Assembly (NCBI GenBank): GCA_037783415.1
Contig: JAZGTN010000001.1
Coordinates: 806,001-870,000 of the forward strand
From: Leptasterias polaris
Taxonomy: Eukaryota; Echinodermata; Asteroidea; Forcipulatida; Asteriidae
Direction of reading: 5' to 3'
DNA length: 64,000 bases
Shown here one piece after another: positions 31,101 to 46,100 of the stretch (position 1 is the first letter of the stretch; every line of letters begins with the position of its first letter). The position numbers and the translations under genes are program-made. The notes below the pieces were generated by a model. It saw only the letters and a list, made by a program, of their open reading frames with translations, was not told the DNA's origin and ran no database searches.

Positions 31101-34100
31101 AGCGCCGTCTAGAAATGTCTCTCTGCCCCAAGAATTCGGCCACATGACCCTTTGAACTTGACCTACGAGTGGTGTAAAATTTGTGCCAATCCAAAAATGA
31201 TGTCATGTTGATTTTACCGTGCTTACTTTGAATTTGTTTTAAAATAGCTCGTTCAACTGAAGTCGCTATTGCGTCGACTTCGGATGGTCTCCGCTCGCTG
31301 GTAATTTGCGGTATGAAGATGGCGCCTGCTGGCCCCCTCACATTCTGATTTTCGGATTTGGGAGTATTCAGGGAAGAATCAGGTAACAAAATTTGTCTCT
31401 CTGGCATGCTGTGATCAGGAGTTATTGTCAACCGTAGATTTAACTTTATTTCAGGGTCTCAACGTTTTCCGCAGGCACTATTTCTTGGCCTTTTTTAAAA
31501 CTTTCATTTTCTTTGGGTAGGGGTGACTCTCTGGCCGCTAGCGCCGTCTAGAAATGTCTCTCCGCCCCAAGAATTCGGTCACATGACCCCTTGAACTTGA
31601 CCTACGAGTGGTGTAAAATTTGTGCCAATCCAAAAATGATGTCAGGTTGATTTGAGCGTACTTACTTTGAATTTGCTTGAAAACTTCTCATTTTCTTTGG
31701 GTAGGGGTGACTCTCTGGCCGCTAGCGCCGTCTAGAAATGTCTCTCCGCCCCAAGAATTCGGTCACATGACCCCTTGAACTTGACCTACGAGTGGTGTAA
31801 AATTTGTGCCAATCCAAAAATGATGTCAGGTTGATTTGAGCGTACTTACTTTGAATTTGCTTGAAAACTTCTCATTTTCTTTGGGTAGGGGTGACTCTCT
31901 GGCCGCTAGCGCCGTCTAGAAATGTCTCTCCGCCCCAAGAATTCGGCCACATGACCCCTTGAACTTGACCTACGAGTGGTGTAAAATTTGTGCCAATCCA
32001 AAAATGATGTCAGGTTGATTTGAGCGTACTTACTTTGAATTTGCTTGAAAACTTCTCATTTTCTTTGGGTAGGGGTGACTCTCTGGCCGCTAGCGCCGTC
32101 TAGAAATGTCTCTCCGCCCCAAGAATTCGGCCACATGACCCTTTGAACTTGACCTACGAGTGGTGTACAATTTGTGCCAATCCAAAAATGATGTCATGTT
32201 GATTTGACCGTGCTTACTTTGAATTTGTTTTAAAATAGCTCGTTCAACTGAAGTCGCTATTGCGTCGACTTCGGATGGTCCCCGCTCGCTGGTAATTTGC
32301 GGTATGAAGATGGCGCCTGCTGGCATGGCCCCCTCACATTCTGATTTTCGGATTTGGGAGTATTCAGGGAAGAATCAGGTAACAAAATTTGTCTCTCTGG
32401 CATGCTGTGATCAGGAGTTATTGTCAACCGTAGATTTAACTTTATTTCAGGGTCTCAACGTTTTCCGCAGGCACTATTTCTTGGCCTTTTTTAAAACTTT
32501 CATTTTCTTTGGGTAGGGGTGACTCTCTGGCCGCTAGCGCCGTCTAGAAATGTCTCTCCGCCCCAAGAATTCGGTCACATGACCCCTTGAACTTGACCTA
32601 CGAGTGGTGTAAAATTTGTGCCAATCCAAAAATGATGTCAGGTTGATTTGAGCGTACTTACTTTGATTTTGCTTGAAAACTTCTCATTTTCTTTGGGTAG
32701 GGGTGACTCTCTGGCCGCTAGCGCCGTCTAGAAATGTCTCTCTGCCCCAAGAATTCGGCCACATGACCCTTTGAACTTGACCTACGAGTGGTGTAAAATT
32801 TGTGCCAATCCAAAAATGATGTCATGTTGATTTGACCGTGCTTACTTTGAATTTGTTTTAAAATAGCTCGTTCAACTGAAGTCGCTATTGCGTCGACTTC
32901 GGATGGTCTCCGCTCGCTGGTAATTTGCGGTATGAAGATGGCGCCTGCTGGCCCCCTCACATTCTGATTTTCGGATTTGGGAGTATTCAGGGAAGAATCA
33001 GGTAACAAAATTTGTCTCTCTGGCATGCTGTGATCAGGAGTTATTGTCAACCGTAGATTTAACTTTATTTCAGGGTCTCAACGTTTTCCGCAGGCACTAT
33101 TTCTTGGCCTTTTTTAAAACTTTCATTTTCTTTGGGTAGGGGTGACTCTCTGGCCGCTAGCGCCGTCTAGAAATGTCTCTCCGCCCCAAGAATTCGGTCA
33201 CATGACCCCTTGAACTTGACCTACGAGTGGTGTAAAATTTGTGCCAATCCAAAAATGATGTCGGGTTGATTTGAGCGTACTTACTTTGAATTTGCTTGAA
33301 AACTTCTCATTTTCTTTGGGTAGGGGTAACTCTCTGGCCGCTAGCGCCGTCTAGAAATGTATCTCCGCCCCAAGAATTCGGTCACATGACCCCTTGAACT
33401 TGACCTACGAGTGGTGTAAATTTTGTGCCAATCCAAAAATGATGTCGGGTTGATTTGAGCGTACTTACTTTGAATTTGCTTGAAAACTTCTCATTTTCTT
33501 TGGGTAGGGGTGACTCTCTGGCCACTAGCGCCGTCTAGAAATGTCTCTCCGCCCCAAGAATTCGGCCACATGACCCCTTGAACTTAACCTACGAGTGGTG
33601 TAAAATTTGTGCCAATCCAAAAATGATGTCAGGTTGATTTGAGCGTACTTACTTTGAATTTGCTTGAAAACTTCTCATTTTCTTTGGGTAGGGGTGACTC
33701 TCTGGCCGCTAGCGCCGTCTAGAAATGTCTCTCCGCCCCAAGAATTCAGCCACATGACCCCTTGAACCTGACCTACGAGTGGTGTAAAATTTGTGCCAAT
33801 CCAAAAATGATGTCAGGTTGATTTGAGCGTACTTACTTTGATTTTGCTTGAAAACTTCTCATTTTCTTTGGGTAGGGGTGACTCTCTGGCCGCTAGCGCC
33901 GTCTAGAAATGTCTCTCTGCCCCAAGAATTCGGCCACATGACCCTTTGAACTTGACCTACGAGTGGTGTAAAATTTGTGCCAATCCAAAAATGATGTCAT
34001 GTTGATTTGACCGTGCTTACTTTGAATTTGCTTTAAAATAGCTCGTTCAACTGAAGTCGCTATTGCGTCGACTTCGGATGGTCCCCGCTCGCTGGTAATT

Positions 34101-37100
34101 TGCGGTATGAAGATGGCGCCTGCTGGCCCCCTCACATTCTGATTTTCGGATTTGGGAGTATTCAGGGAAGAATCAGGTAAAAAAATTTGTCTCTCTGGCA
34201 TGCTGTGATCAGGAGTTATTGTCAACCGTAGATTTAACTTTATTTCAGGGTCTCAACGTTTTCCGCAGGCACTATTTCTTGGCCTTTTTTAAAACTTTCA
34301 TTTTCTTTGGGTAGGGGTGACTCTCTGGCCGCTAGCGCCGTCTAGAAATGTCTCTCCGCCCCAAGAATTCGGTCACATGACCCCTTGAACTTGACCTACG
34401 AGTGGTGTAAAATTTGTGCCAATCCAAAAATGATGTCAGGTTGATTTGAGCGTACTTACTTTGAATTTGCTTGAAAACTTCTCATTTTCTTTGGGTAGGG
34501 GTGACTCTCTGGCCGCTAGCGCCGTCTAGAAATGTCTCTCCGCCCCAAGAATTCGGTCACATGACCCCTTGAACTTGACCTACGAGTGGTGTAAAATTTG
34601 TGCCAATCCAAAAATGATGTCAGGTTGATTTGAGCGTACTTACTTTGAATTTGCTTGAAAACTTCTCATTTTCTTTGGGTAGGGGTGACTCTCTGGCCGC
34701 TAGCGCCGTCTAGAAATGTCTCTCCGCCCCAAGAATTCAGCCACATGACCCCTTGAACCTGACCTACGAGTGGTGTAAAATTTGTGCCAATCCAAAAATG
34801 ATGTCAGGTTGATTTGAGCGTACTTACTTTGATTTTGCTTGAAAACTTCTCATTTTCTTTGGGTAGGGGTGACTCTCTGGCCGCTAGCGCCGTCTAGAAA
34901 TGTCTCTCTGCCCCAAGAATTCGGCCACATGACCCTTTGAACTTGACCTACGAGTGGTGTAAAATTTGTGCCAATCCAAAAATGATGTCATGTTGATTTG
35001 ACCGTGCTTACTTTGAATTTGCTTTAAAATAGCTCGTTCAACTGAAGTCGCTATTGCGTCGACTTCGGATGGTCCCCGCTCGCTGGTAATTTGCGGTATG
35101 AAGATGGCGCCTGCTGGCCCCCTCACATTCTGATTTTCGGATTTGGGAGTATTCAGGGAAGAATCAGGTAACAAAATTTGTCTCTCTGGCATGCTGTGAT
35201 CAGGAGTTATTGTCAACCGTAGATTTAACTTTATTTCAGGGTCTCAACGTTTTCCGCAGGCACTATTTCTTGGCCTTTTTTAAAACTTTCATTTTCTTTG
35301 GGTAGGGGTGACTCTCTGGCCGCTAGCGCCGTCTAGAAATGTCTCTCCGCCCCAAGAATTCGGTCACATGACCCCTTGAACTTGACCTACGAGTGGTGTA
35401 AAATTTGTGCCAATCCAAAAATGATGTCAGGTTGATTTGAGCGTACTTACTTTGAATTTGCTTGAAAACTTCTCATTTTCTTTGGGTAGGGGTGACTCTC
35501 TGGCCGCTAGCGCCGTCTAGAAATGTCTCTCCGCCCCAAGAATTCGGTCACATGACCCCTTGAACTTGACCTACGAGTGGTGTAAAATTTGTGCCAATCC
35601 AAAAATGATGTCAGGTTGATTTGAGCGTACTTACTTTGAATTTGCTTGAAAACTTCTCATTTTCTTTGGGTAGGGGTGACTCTCTGGCCGCTAGCGCCGT
35701 CTAGAAATGTCTCTCCGCCCCAAGAATTCGGCCACATGACCCCTTGAACTTGACCTACGAGTGGTGTAAAATTTGTGCCAATCCAAAAATGATGTCAGGT
35801 TGATTTGAGCGTACTTACTTTGATTTTGCTTGAAAACTTCTCATTTTCTTTGGGTAGGGGTGACTCTCTGGCCGCTAGCGCCGTCTAGAAATGTCTCTCT
35901 GCCCCAAGAATTCGGCCACATGACCCTTTGAACTTGACCTACGAGTGGTGTAAAATTTGTGCCAATCCAAAAATGATGTCATGTTGATTTGACCGTGCTT
36001 ACTTTGAATTTGTTTTAAAATAGCTCGTTCAACTGAAGTCGCTATTGCGTCGACTTCGGATGGTCTCCGCTCGCTGGTAATTTGCGGTATGAAGATGGCG
36101 CCTGCTGGCCCCCTCACATTCTGATTTTCGGATTTGGGAGTATTCAGGGAAGAATCAGGTAACAAAATTTGTCTCTCTGGCATGCTGTGATCAGGAGTTA
36201 TTGTCAACCGTAGATTTAACTTTATTTCAGGGTCTCAACGTTTTCCGCAGGCACTATTTCTTGGCCTTTTTTAAAACTTTCATTTTCTTTGGGTAGGGGT
36301 GACTCTCTGGCCGCTAGCGCCGTCTAGAAATGTCTCTCCGCCCCAAGAATTCGGTCACATGACCCCTTGAACTTGACCTACGAGTGGTGTAAAATTTGTA
36401 CCAATCCAAAAATGATGTCAGGTTGATTTGAGCGTACTTACTTTGAATTTGCTTGAAAACTTCTCATTTTCTTTGGGTAGGGGTGACTCTCTGGCCGCTA
36501 GCGCCGTCTAGAAATGTCTCTCCGCCCCAAGAATTCGGCCACATGACCCCTTGAACTTGACCTACGAGTGGTGTAAAATTTGTGCCAATCCAAAAATGAT
36601 GTCAGGTTGATTTGAGCGTACTTACTTTGAATTTGCTTGAAAACTTCTCATTTTCTTTGGGTAGGGGTGACTCTCTGGCCGCTAGCGCCGTCTAGAAATG
36701 TCTCTCCGCCCCAAGAATTCGGCCACATGACCCTTTGAACTTGACCTACGAGTGGTGTACAATTTGTGCCAATCCAAAAATGATGTCATGTTGATTTGAC
36801 CGTGCTTACTTTGAATTTGTTTTAAAATAGCTCGTTCAACTGAAGTCGCTATTGCGTCGACTTCGGATGGTCCCCGCTCGCTGGTAATTTGCGGTATGAA
36901 GATGGCGCCTGCTGGCATGGCCCCCTCACATTCTGATTTTCGGATTTGGGAGTATTCAGGGAAGAATCAGGTAACAAAATTTGTCTCTCTGGCATGCTGT
37001 GATCAGGAGTTATTGTCAACCGTAGATTTAACTTTATTTCAGGGTCTCAACGTTTTCCGCAGGCACTATTTCTTGGCCTTTTTTAAAACTTTCATTTTCT

Positions 37101-40100
37101 TTGGGTAGGGGTGACTCTCTGGCCGCTAGCGCCGTCTAGAAATGTCTCTCCGCCCCAAGAATTCGGTCACATGACCCCTTGAACTTGACCTACGAGTGGT
37201 GTAAATTTTGTGCCAATCCAAAAATGATGTCAGGTTGATTTGAGCGTACTTACTTTGAATTTGCTTGAAAACTTCTCATTTTCTTTGGGTAGGGGTGACT
37301 CTCTGGCCGCTAGCGCCGTCTAGAAATGTCTCTCCGCCCCAAGAATTCGGCCACATGACCCCTTGAACTTGACCTACGAGTGGTGTAAAATTTGGGCCAA
37401 TCCAAAAATGATGTCAGGTTGATTTGAGCGTACTTACTTTGAATTTGCTTGAAAACTTCTCATTTTCTTTGGGTAGGGGTGACTCTCTGGCCGCTAGCGC
37501 CGTCTAGAAATGTCTCTCCGCCCCAAGAATTCGGCCACATGACCCTTTGAACTTGACCTACGAGTGGTGTAAAATTTGTGCCAATCCAATAATGATGTCA
37601 TGTTGATTTGACCGTGCTTACTTTGAATTTGTTTTAAAATAGCTCGTTCAACTGAAGTCGCTATTGCGTCGACTTCGGATGGTCCCCGCTCGCTGGTAAT
37701 TTGCGGTATGAAGATGGCGCCTGCTGGCATGGCCCCCTCACATTCTGATTTTCGGATTTGGAAGTATTCAGGGAAGAATCAGGTAACAAAATTTGTCTCT
37801 CTGGCATGCTGTGATCAGGAGTTATTGTCAACCGTAGATTTAACTTTATTTCAGGGTCTCAACGTTTTCCGCAGGCACTATTTCTTGGCCTTTTTTTAAA
37901 CTTTCATTTTCTTTGGGTAGGGGTGACTCTCTGGCCGCTAGCGCCGTCTAGAAATGTCTCTCCGCCCCAAGAATTCGGTCACATGACCCCTTGAACTTGA
38001 CCTACGAGTGGTGTAAAATTTGTGCCAATCCAAAAATGATGTCAGGTTGATTTGAGCGTACTTACTTTGAATTTGCTTGAAAACTTCTCATTTTCTTTGG
38101 GTAGGGGTGACTCTCTGGCCGCTAGCGCCGTCTAGAAATGTCTCTCCGCCCCAAGAATTCGGCCACATGACCCCTTGAACTTGACCTACGAGTGGTGTAA
38201 AATTTGTGCCAATCCAAAAATGATGTCAGGTTGATTTGAGCGTACTTACTTTGAATTTGCTTGAAAACTTCTCATTTTCTTTGGGTAGGGGTGACTCTCT
38301 GGCCGCTAGCGCCGTCTAGAAATGTCTCTCCGCCCCAAGAATTCGGCCACATGACCCTTTGAACTTGACCTACGAGTGGTGTACAATTTGTGCCAATCCA
38401 AAAATGATGTCATGTTGATTTGACCGTGCTTACTTTGAATTTGTTTTAAAATAGCTCGTTCAACTGAAGTCGCTATTGCGTCGACTTCGGATGGTCCCCG
38501 CTCGCTGGTAATTTGCGGTATGAAGATGGCGCCTGCTGGCATGGCCCCCTCACATTCTGATTTTCGGATTTGGGAGTATTCAGGGAAGAATCAGGTAACA
38601 AAATTTGTCTCTCTGGCATGCTGTGATCAGGAGTTATTGTCAACCGTAGATTTAACTTTATTTCAGGGTCTCAACGTTTTCCGCAGGCACTATTTCTTGG
38701 CCTTTTTTAAAACTTTCATTTTCTTTGGGTAGGGGTGACTCTCTGGCCGCTAGCGCCGTCTAGAAATGTCTCTCCGCCCCAAGAATTCGGTCACATGACC
38801 CCTTGAACTTGACCTACGAGTGGTGTAAATTTTGTGCCAATCCAAAAATGATGTCAGGTTGATTTGAGCGTACTTACTTTGAATTTGCTTGAAAACTTCT
38901 CATTTTCTTTGGGTAGGGGTGACTCTCTGGCCGCTAGCGCCGTCTAGAAATGTCTCTCCGCCCCAAGAATTCGGCCACATGACCCCTTGAACTTGACCTA
39001 CGAGTGGTGTAAAATTTGGGCCAATCCAAAAATGATGTCAGGTTGATTTGAGCGTACTTACTTTGAATTTGCTTGAAAACTTCTCATTTTCTTTGGGTAG
39101 GGGTGACTCTCTGGCCGCTAGCGCCGTCTAGAAATGTCTCTCCGCCCCAAGAATTCGGCCACATGACCCTTTGAACTTGACCTACGAGTGGTGTAAAATT
39201 TGTGCCAATCCAATAATGATGTCATGTTGATTTGACCGTGCTTACTTTGAATTTGTTTTAAAATAGCTCGTTCAACTGAAGTCGCTATTGCGTCGACTTC
39301 GGATGGTCCCCGCTCGCTGGTAATTTGCGGTATGAAGATGGCGCCTGCTGGCATGGCCCCCTCACATTCTGATTTTCGGATTTGGAAGTATTCAGGGAAG
39401 AATCAGGTAACAAAATTTGTCTCTCTGGCATGCTGTGATCAGGAGTTATTGTCAACCGTAGATTTAACTTTATTTCAGGGTCTCAACGTTTTCCGCAGGC
39501 ACTATTTCTTGGCCTTTTTTAAAACTTTCATTTTCTTTGGGTAGGGGTGACTCTCTGGCCGCTAGCGCCGTCTAGAAATGTCTCTCCGCCCCAAGAATTC
39601 GGTCACATGACCCCTTGAACTTGACCTACGAGTGGTGTAAAATTTGTGCCAATCCAAAAATGATGTCAGGTTGATTTGAGCGTACTTACTTTGAATTTGC
39701 TTGAAAACTTCTCATTTTCTTTGGGTAGGGGTGACTCTCTGGCCGCTAGCGCCGTCTAGAAATGTCTCTCCGCCCCAAGAATTCGGCCACATGACCCCTT
39801 GAACTTGACCTACGAGTGGTGTAAAATTTGTGCCAATCCAAAAATGATGTCAGGTTGATTTGAGCGTACTTACTTTGAATTTGCTTGAAAACTTCTCATT
39901 TTCTTTGGGTAGGGGTGACTCTCTGGCCGCTAGCGCCGTCTAGAAATGTCTCTCCGCCCCAAGAATTCGGCCACATGACCCTTTGAACTTGACCTACGAG
40001 TGGTGTAAAATTTGTGCCAATCCAAAAATGATGTCATGTTGATTTGACCGTGCTTACTTTGAATTTGTTTTAAAATAGCTCGTTCAACTGAAGTCGCTAT

Positions 40101-43100
40101 TGCGTCGACTTCGGATGGTCCCCGCTCGCTGGTAATTTGCGGTATGAAGATGGCGCCTGCTGGCATGGCCCCCTCACATTCTGATTTTCGGATTTGGGAG
40201 TATTCAGGGAAGAATCAGGTAACAAAATTTGTCTCTCTGGCATGCTGTGATCAGGAGTTATTGTCAACCGTAGATTTAACTTTATTTCAGGGTCTCAACG
40301 TTTTCCGCAGGCACTATTTCTTGGCCTTTTTTAAAACTTTCATTTTCTTTGGGTAGGGGTGACTCTCTGGCCGCTAGCGCCGTCTAGAAATGTCTCTCCG
40401 CCCCAAGAATTCGGTCACATGACCCCTTGAACTTGACCTACGAGTGGTGTAAAATTTGTGCCAATCCAAAAATGATGTCAGGTTGATTTGAGCGTACTTA
40501 CTTTGAATTTGCTTGAAAACTTCTCATTTTCTTTGGGTAGGGGTGACTCTCTGGCCGCTAGCGCCGTCTAGAAATGTCTCTCCGCCCCAAGAATTCGGCC
40601 ACATGACCCTTTGAACTTGACCTACGAGTGGTGTAAAATTTGTGCCAATCCAAAAATGATGTCATGTTGATTTGACCGTGCTTACTTTGAATTTGTTTTA
40701 AAATAGCTCGTTCAACTGAAGTCGCTATTGCGTCGACTTCGGATGGTCCCCGCTCGCTGGTAATTTGCGGTATGAAGATGGCGCCTGCTGGCATGGCCCC
40801 CTCACATTCTGATTTTCGGATTTGGAAGTATTCAGGGAAGAATCAGGTAACAAAATTTGTCTCTCTGGCATGCTGTGATCAGGAGTTATTGTCAACCGTA
40901 GATTTAACTTTATTTCAGGGTCTCAACGTTTTCCGCAGGCACTATTTCTTGGCCTTTTTTAAAACTTTCATTTTCTTTGGGTAGGGGTGACTCTCTGGCC
41001 GCTAGCGCCGTCTAGAAATGTCTCTCCGCCCCAAGAATTCGGTCACATGACCCCTTGAACTTGACCTACGAGTGGTGTAAAATTTGTGCCAATCCAAAAA
41101 TGATGTCAGGTTGATTTGAGCGTACTTACTTTGAATTTGCTTGAAAACTTCTCATTTTCTTTGGGTAGGGGTGACTCTCTGGCCGCTAGCGCCGTCTAGA
41201 AATGTCTCTCCGCCCCAAGAATTCGGCCACATGACCCCTTGAACTTGACATACGAGTGGTGTAAAATTTGTGCCAATCCAAAAATGATGTCAGGTTGATT
41301 TGAGCGTACTTACTTTGAATTTGCTTGAAAACTTCTCATTTTCTTTGGGTAGGGGTGATTCTCTGGCCGCTAGCGCCGTCTAGAAATGTCTCTCCGCCCC
41401 AAGAATTCGGCCACATGACCCTTTGAACTTGACCTACGAGTGGTGTAAAATTTGTGCCAATCCAAAAATGATGTCATGTTGATTTGACCGTGCTTACTTT
41501 GAATTTGTTTTAAAATAGCTCGTTCAACTGAAGTCGCTATTGCGTCGACTTCGGATGGTCCCCGCTCGCTGGTAATTTGCGGTATGAAGATGGCGCCTGC
41601 TGGCATGGCCCCCTCACATTCTGATTTTCGGATTTGGGAGTATTCAGGGAAGAATCAGGTAACAAAATTTGTCTCTCTGGCATGCTGTGATCAGGAGTTA
41701 TTGTCAACCGTAGATTTAACTTTATTTCAGGGTCTCAACGTTTTCCGCAGGCACTATTTCTTGGCCTTTTTTAAAACTTTCATTTTCTTTGGGTAGGGGT
41801 GACTCTCTGGCCGCTAGCGCCGTCTAGAAATGTCTCTCCGCCCCAAGAATTCGGCCACATGACCCCTTGAACTTGACATACGAGTGGTGTAAAATTTGTG
41901 CCAATCCAAAAATGATGTCAGGTTGATTTGAGCGTACTTACTTTGAATTTGCTTGAAAACTTCTCATTTTCTTTGGGTAGGGGTGACTCTCTGGCCGCTA
42001 GCGCCGTCTAGAAATGTCTCTCCGCCCCAAGAATTCGGCCACATGACCCTTTGAACTTGACCTACGAGTGGTGTAAAATTTGTGCCAATCCAAAAATGAT
42101 GTCATGTTGATTTGACCGTGCTTACTTTGAATTTGTTTTAAAATAGCTCGTTCAACTGAAGTCGCTATTGCGTCGACTTCGGATGGTCCCCGCTCGCTGG
42201 TAATTTGCGGTATGAAGATGGCGCCTGCTGGCATGGCCCCCTCACATTCTGATTTTCGGATTTGGGAGTATTCAGGGAAGAATCAGGTAACAAAATTTGT
42301 CTCTCTGGCATGCTGTGATCAGGAAATATTGTCAACCGTAGATTTAACTTTATTTCAGGGTCTCAACGTTTTCCGCAGGCACTATTTCTTGGCCTTTTTA
42401 AAAACTTTCATTTTCTTTGGGTAGGGGTGACTCTCTGGCCGCTAGCGCCGTCTAGAAATGTCTCTCTGCCCCAAGAATTCGGTCACATGACCCCTTGAAC
42501 TTGACCTACGAGTGGTGTAAAATTTGTGCCAATCCAAAAATGATGTCAGGTTGATTTGAGCGTACTTACTTTGAATTTGCTTGAAAACTTCTCATTTTCT
42601 TTGGGTAGGGGTGACTCTCTGGCCGCTAGCGCCGTCTAGAAATGTCTCTCCGCCCCAAGAATTCGGCCACATGACCCCTTGAACTTGACATACGAGTGGT
42701 GTAAAATTTGTGCCAATCCAAAAATGATGTCAGGTTGATTTGAGCGTACTTACTTTGAATTTGCTTGAAAACTTCTCATTTTCTTTGGGTAGGGGTGACT
42801 CTCTGGCCGCTAGCGCCGTCTAGAAATGTCTCTCCGCCCCAAGAATTCGGCCACATGACCCTTTGAACTTGACCTACGAGTGGTGTAAAATTTGTGCCAA
42901 TCCAAAAATGATGTCATGTTGATTTGACCGTGCTTACTTTGAATTTGTTTTAAAATAGCTCGTTCAACTGAAGTCGCTATTGCGTCGACTTCGGATGGTC
43001 CCCGCTCGCTGGTAATTTGCGGTATGAAGATGGCGCCTGCTGGCATGGCCCCCTCACATTCTGATTTTCGGATTTGGGAGTATTCAGGGAAGAATCAGGT

Positions 43101-46100
43101 AACAAAATGTGTCTCTCTGGCATGCTGTGATCAGGAGTTATTGTCAACCGTAGATTTAACTTTATTTCAGGGTCTCAACGTTTTCCGCAGGCACTATTTC
43201 TTGGCCTTTTTTAAAACTTTCATTTTCTTTGGGTAGGGGTGACTCTCTGGCCGCTAGCGCCGTCTAGAAATGTCTCTCCGCCCCAAGAATTCGGTCACAT
43301 GACCCCTTGAACTTGACCTACGAGTGGTGTAAAATTTGTGCCAATCCAAAAATGATGTCAGGTTGATTTGAGCGTACTTACTTTGAATTTGCTTGAAAAC
43401 TTCTCATTTTCTTTGGGTAGGGGTGACTCTCTGGCCGCTAGCGCCGTCTAGAAATGACTCTCCGCCCCAAGAATTCGGCCACATGACCCCTTGAACTTGA
43501 CCTACGAGTGGTGTAAAATTTGTGCCAATCCATAAATGATGTCAGGTTGATTTGAGCGTACTTACTTTGAATTTGCTTGAAAACTTCTCATTTTCTTTGG
43601 GTAGGGGTGACTCTCTGGCCGCTAGCGCCGTCTAGAAATGTCTCTCCGCCCCAAGAATTCGGTCACATGACCCTTTGAACTTGACCTACGAGTGGTGTAA
43701 AATTTGTGCCAATCCAAAAATGATGTCATGTTGATTTGACCGTGCTTACTTTGAATTTGTTTTAAAATAGCTCGTTCAACTGAAGTCGCTATTGCGTCGA
43801 CTTCGGATGGTCCCCGCTCGCTGGTAATTTGCGGTATGAAGATGGCGCCTGCTGGCATGGCCCCCTCACATTCTGATTTTCGGATTTGGGAGTATTCAGG
43901 GAAGAATCAGGTAACAAAATTTGTCTCTCTGGCATGCTGTGATCAGGAGTTATTGTCAACCGTAGATTTAACTTTATTTCAGGGTCTCAACGTTTTCCGC
44001 AGGCACTATTTCTTGGCCTTTTTTAAAACTTTCATTTTCTTTGGGTAGGGGTGACTCTCTGGCCGCTAGCGCCGTCTAGAAATGTCTCTCCGCCCCAAGA
44101 ATTCGGTCACATGACCCCTTGAACTTGACCTACGAGTGGTGTAAAATGTGTGCCAATCCAAAAATGATGTCAGGTTGATTTGAGCGTACTTACTTTGAAT
44201 TTGCTTGAAAACTTCTCATTTTCTTTGGGTAGGGGTGACTCTCTGGCCGCTAGCGCCGTCTAGAAATGTCTCTCCGCCCCAAGAATTCGGCCACATGACC
44301 CCTTGAACTTGACCTACGAGTGGTGTAAAATTTGTGCCAATCCAAAAATGATGTCAGGTTGATTTGAGCGTACTTACTTTGAATTTGCTTGAAAACTTCT
44401 CATTTTCTTTGGGTAGGGGTGACTCTCTGGCCGCTAGCGCCGTCTAGAAATGTCTCTCCGCCCCAAGAATTCGGTCACATGACCCTTTGAACTTGACCTA
44501 CGAGTGGTGTAAAATTTGTGCCAATCCAAAAATGATGTCATGTTGATTTGACCGTGCTTACTTTGAATTTGTTTTAAAATAGCTCGTTCAACTGAAGTCG
44601 CTATTGCGTCGACTTCGGATGGTCCCCGCTCGCTGGTAATTTGCGGTATGAAGATGGCGCCTGCTGGCATGGCCCCCTCACATTCTGATTTTCGGATTTG
44701 GGAGTAATCAGGGAAGAATCAGGTAACAAAATTTGTCTCTCTGGCATGCTGTGATCAGGAGTTATTGTCAACCGTAGATTTAACTTTATTTCAGGGTCTC
44801 AACGTTTTCCGCAGGCACTATTTCTTGGCCTTTTTTAAAACTTTCATTTTCTTTGGGTAGGGGTGACTCTCTGGCCGCTAGCGCAGTCTAGAAATGTCTC
44901 TCCGCCCCAAGAATTCGGTCACATGACCCCTTGAACTTGACCTACGAGTGGTGTAAAATTTGTGCCAATCCAAAAATGATGTCAGGTTGATTTGAGCGTA
45001 CTTACTTTGAATTTGCTTGAAAACTTCTCATTTTCTTTGGGTAGGGGTGACTCTCTGGCCGCTAGCGCCGTCTAGAAATGTCTCTCCGCCCCAAGAATTC
45101 GGTCACATGACCCTTTGAACTTGACCTACGAGTGGTGTAAAATTTGTGCCAATCCAAAAATGATGTCATGTTGATTTGACCGTGCTTACTTTGAATTTGT
45201 TTTAAAATAGCTCGTTCAACTGAAGTCGCTATTGCGTCGACTTCGGATGGTCCCCGCTCGCTGGTAATTTGCGGTATGAAGATGGCGCCTGCTGGCATGG
45301 CCCCCTCACATTCTGATTTTCGGATTTGGGAGTATTCAGGGAAGAATCAGGTAACAAAATTTGTCTCTCTGGCATGCTGTGATCAGGAGTTATTGTCAAC
45401 CGTAGATTTAACTTTATTTCAGGGTCTCAACGTTTTCCGCAGGCACTATTTCTTGGCCTTTTTTAAAACTTTCATTTTCTTTGGGTAGGGGTGACTCTCT
45501 GGCCGCTAGCGCCGTCTAGAAATGTCTCTCCGCCCCAAGAATTCGGTCACATGACTCCTTGAACTTGACCTACGAGTGGTGTAAAATTTGTGCCAATCCA
45601 AAAATGATGTCAGGTTGATTTGAGCGTACTTACTTTGAATTTGCTTGAAAACTTCTCATTTTCTTTGGGTAGGGGTGACTCTCCGGCCGCTAGCGCCGTC
45701 TAGAAATGTCTCTCCGCCCCAAGAATTCGGCCACATGACCCCTTGAACTTGACCTACGAGTGGTGTAAAATTTGTGCCAATCCAAAAATGATGTCAGGTT
45801 GATTTGAGCGTACTTACTTTGATTTTGCTTGAAAACTTCTCATTTTCTTTGGGTAGGGGTGACTCTCTGGCCGCTAGCGCCGTCTAGAAATGTCTCTCCG
45901 CCCCAAGAATTCGGCCACATGACCCCTTGAACTTGACCTACGAGTGGTGTAAAATTTGTGCCAATCCAAAAATGATGTCAGGTTGATTTGAGCGTACTTA
46001 CTTTGATTTTGCTTGAAAACTTCTCATTTTCTTTGGGTAGGGGTGACTCTCTGGCCGCTAGCGCCGTCTAGAAATGTCTCTCCGCCCCAAGAATTCGGCC

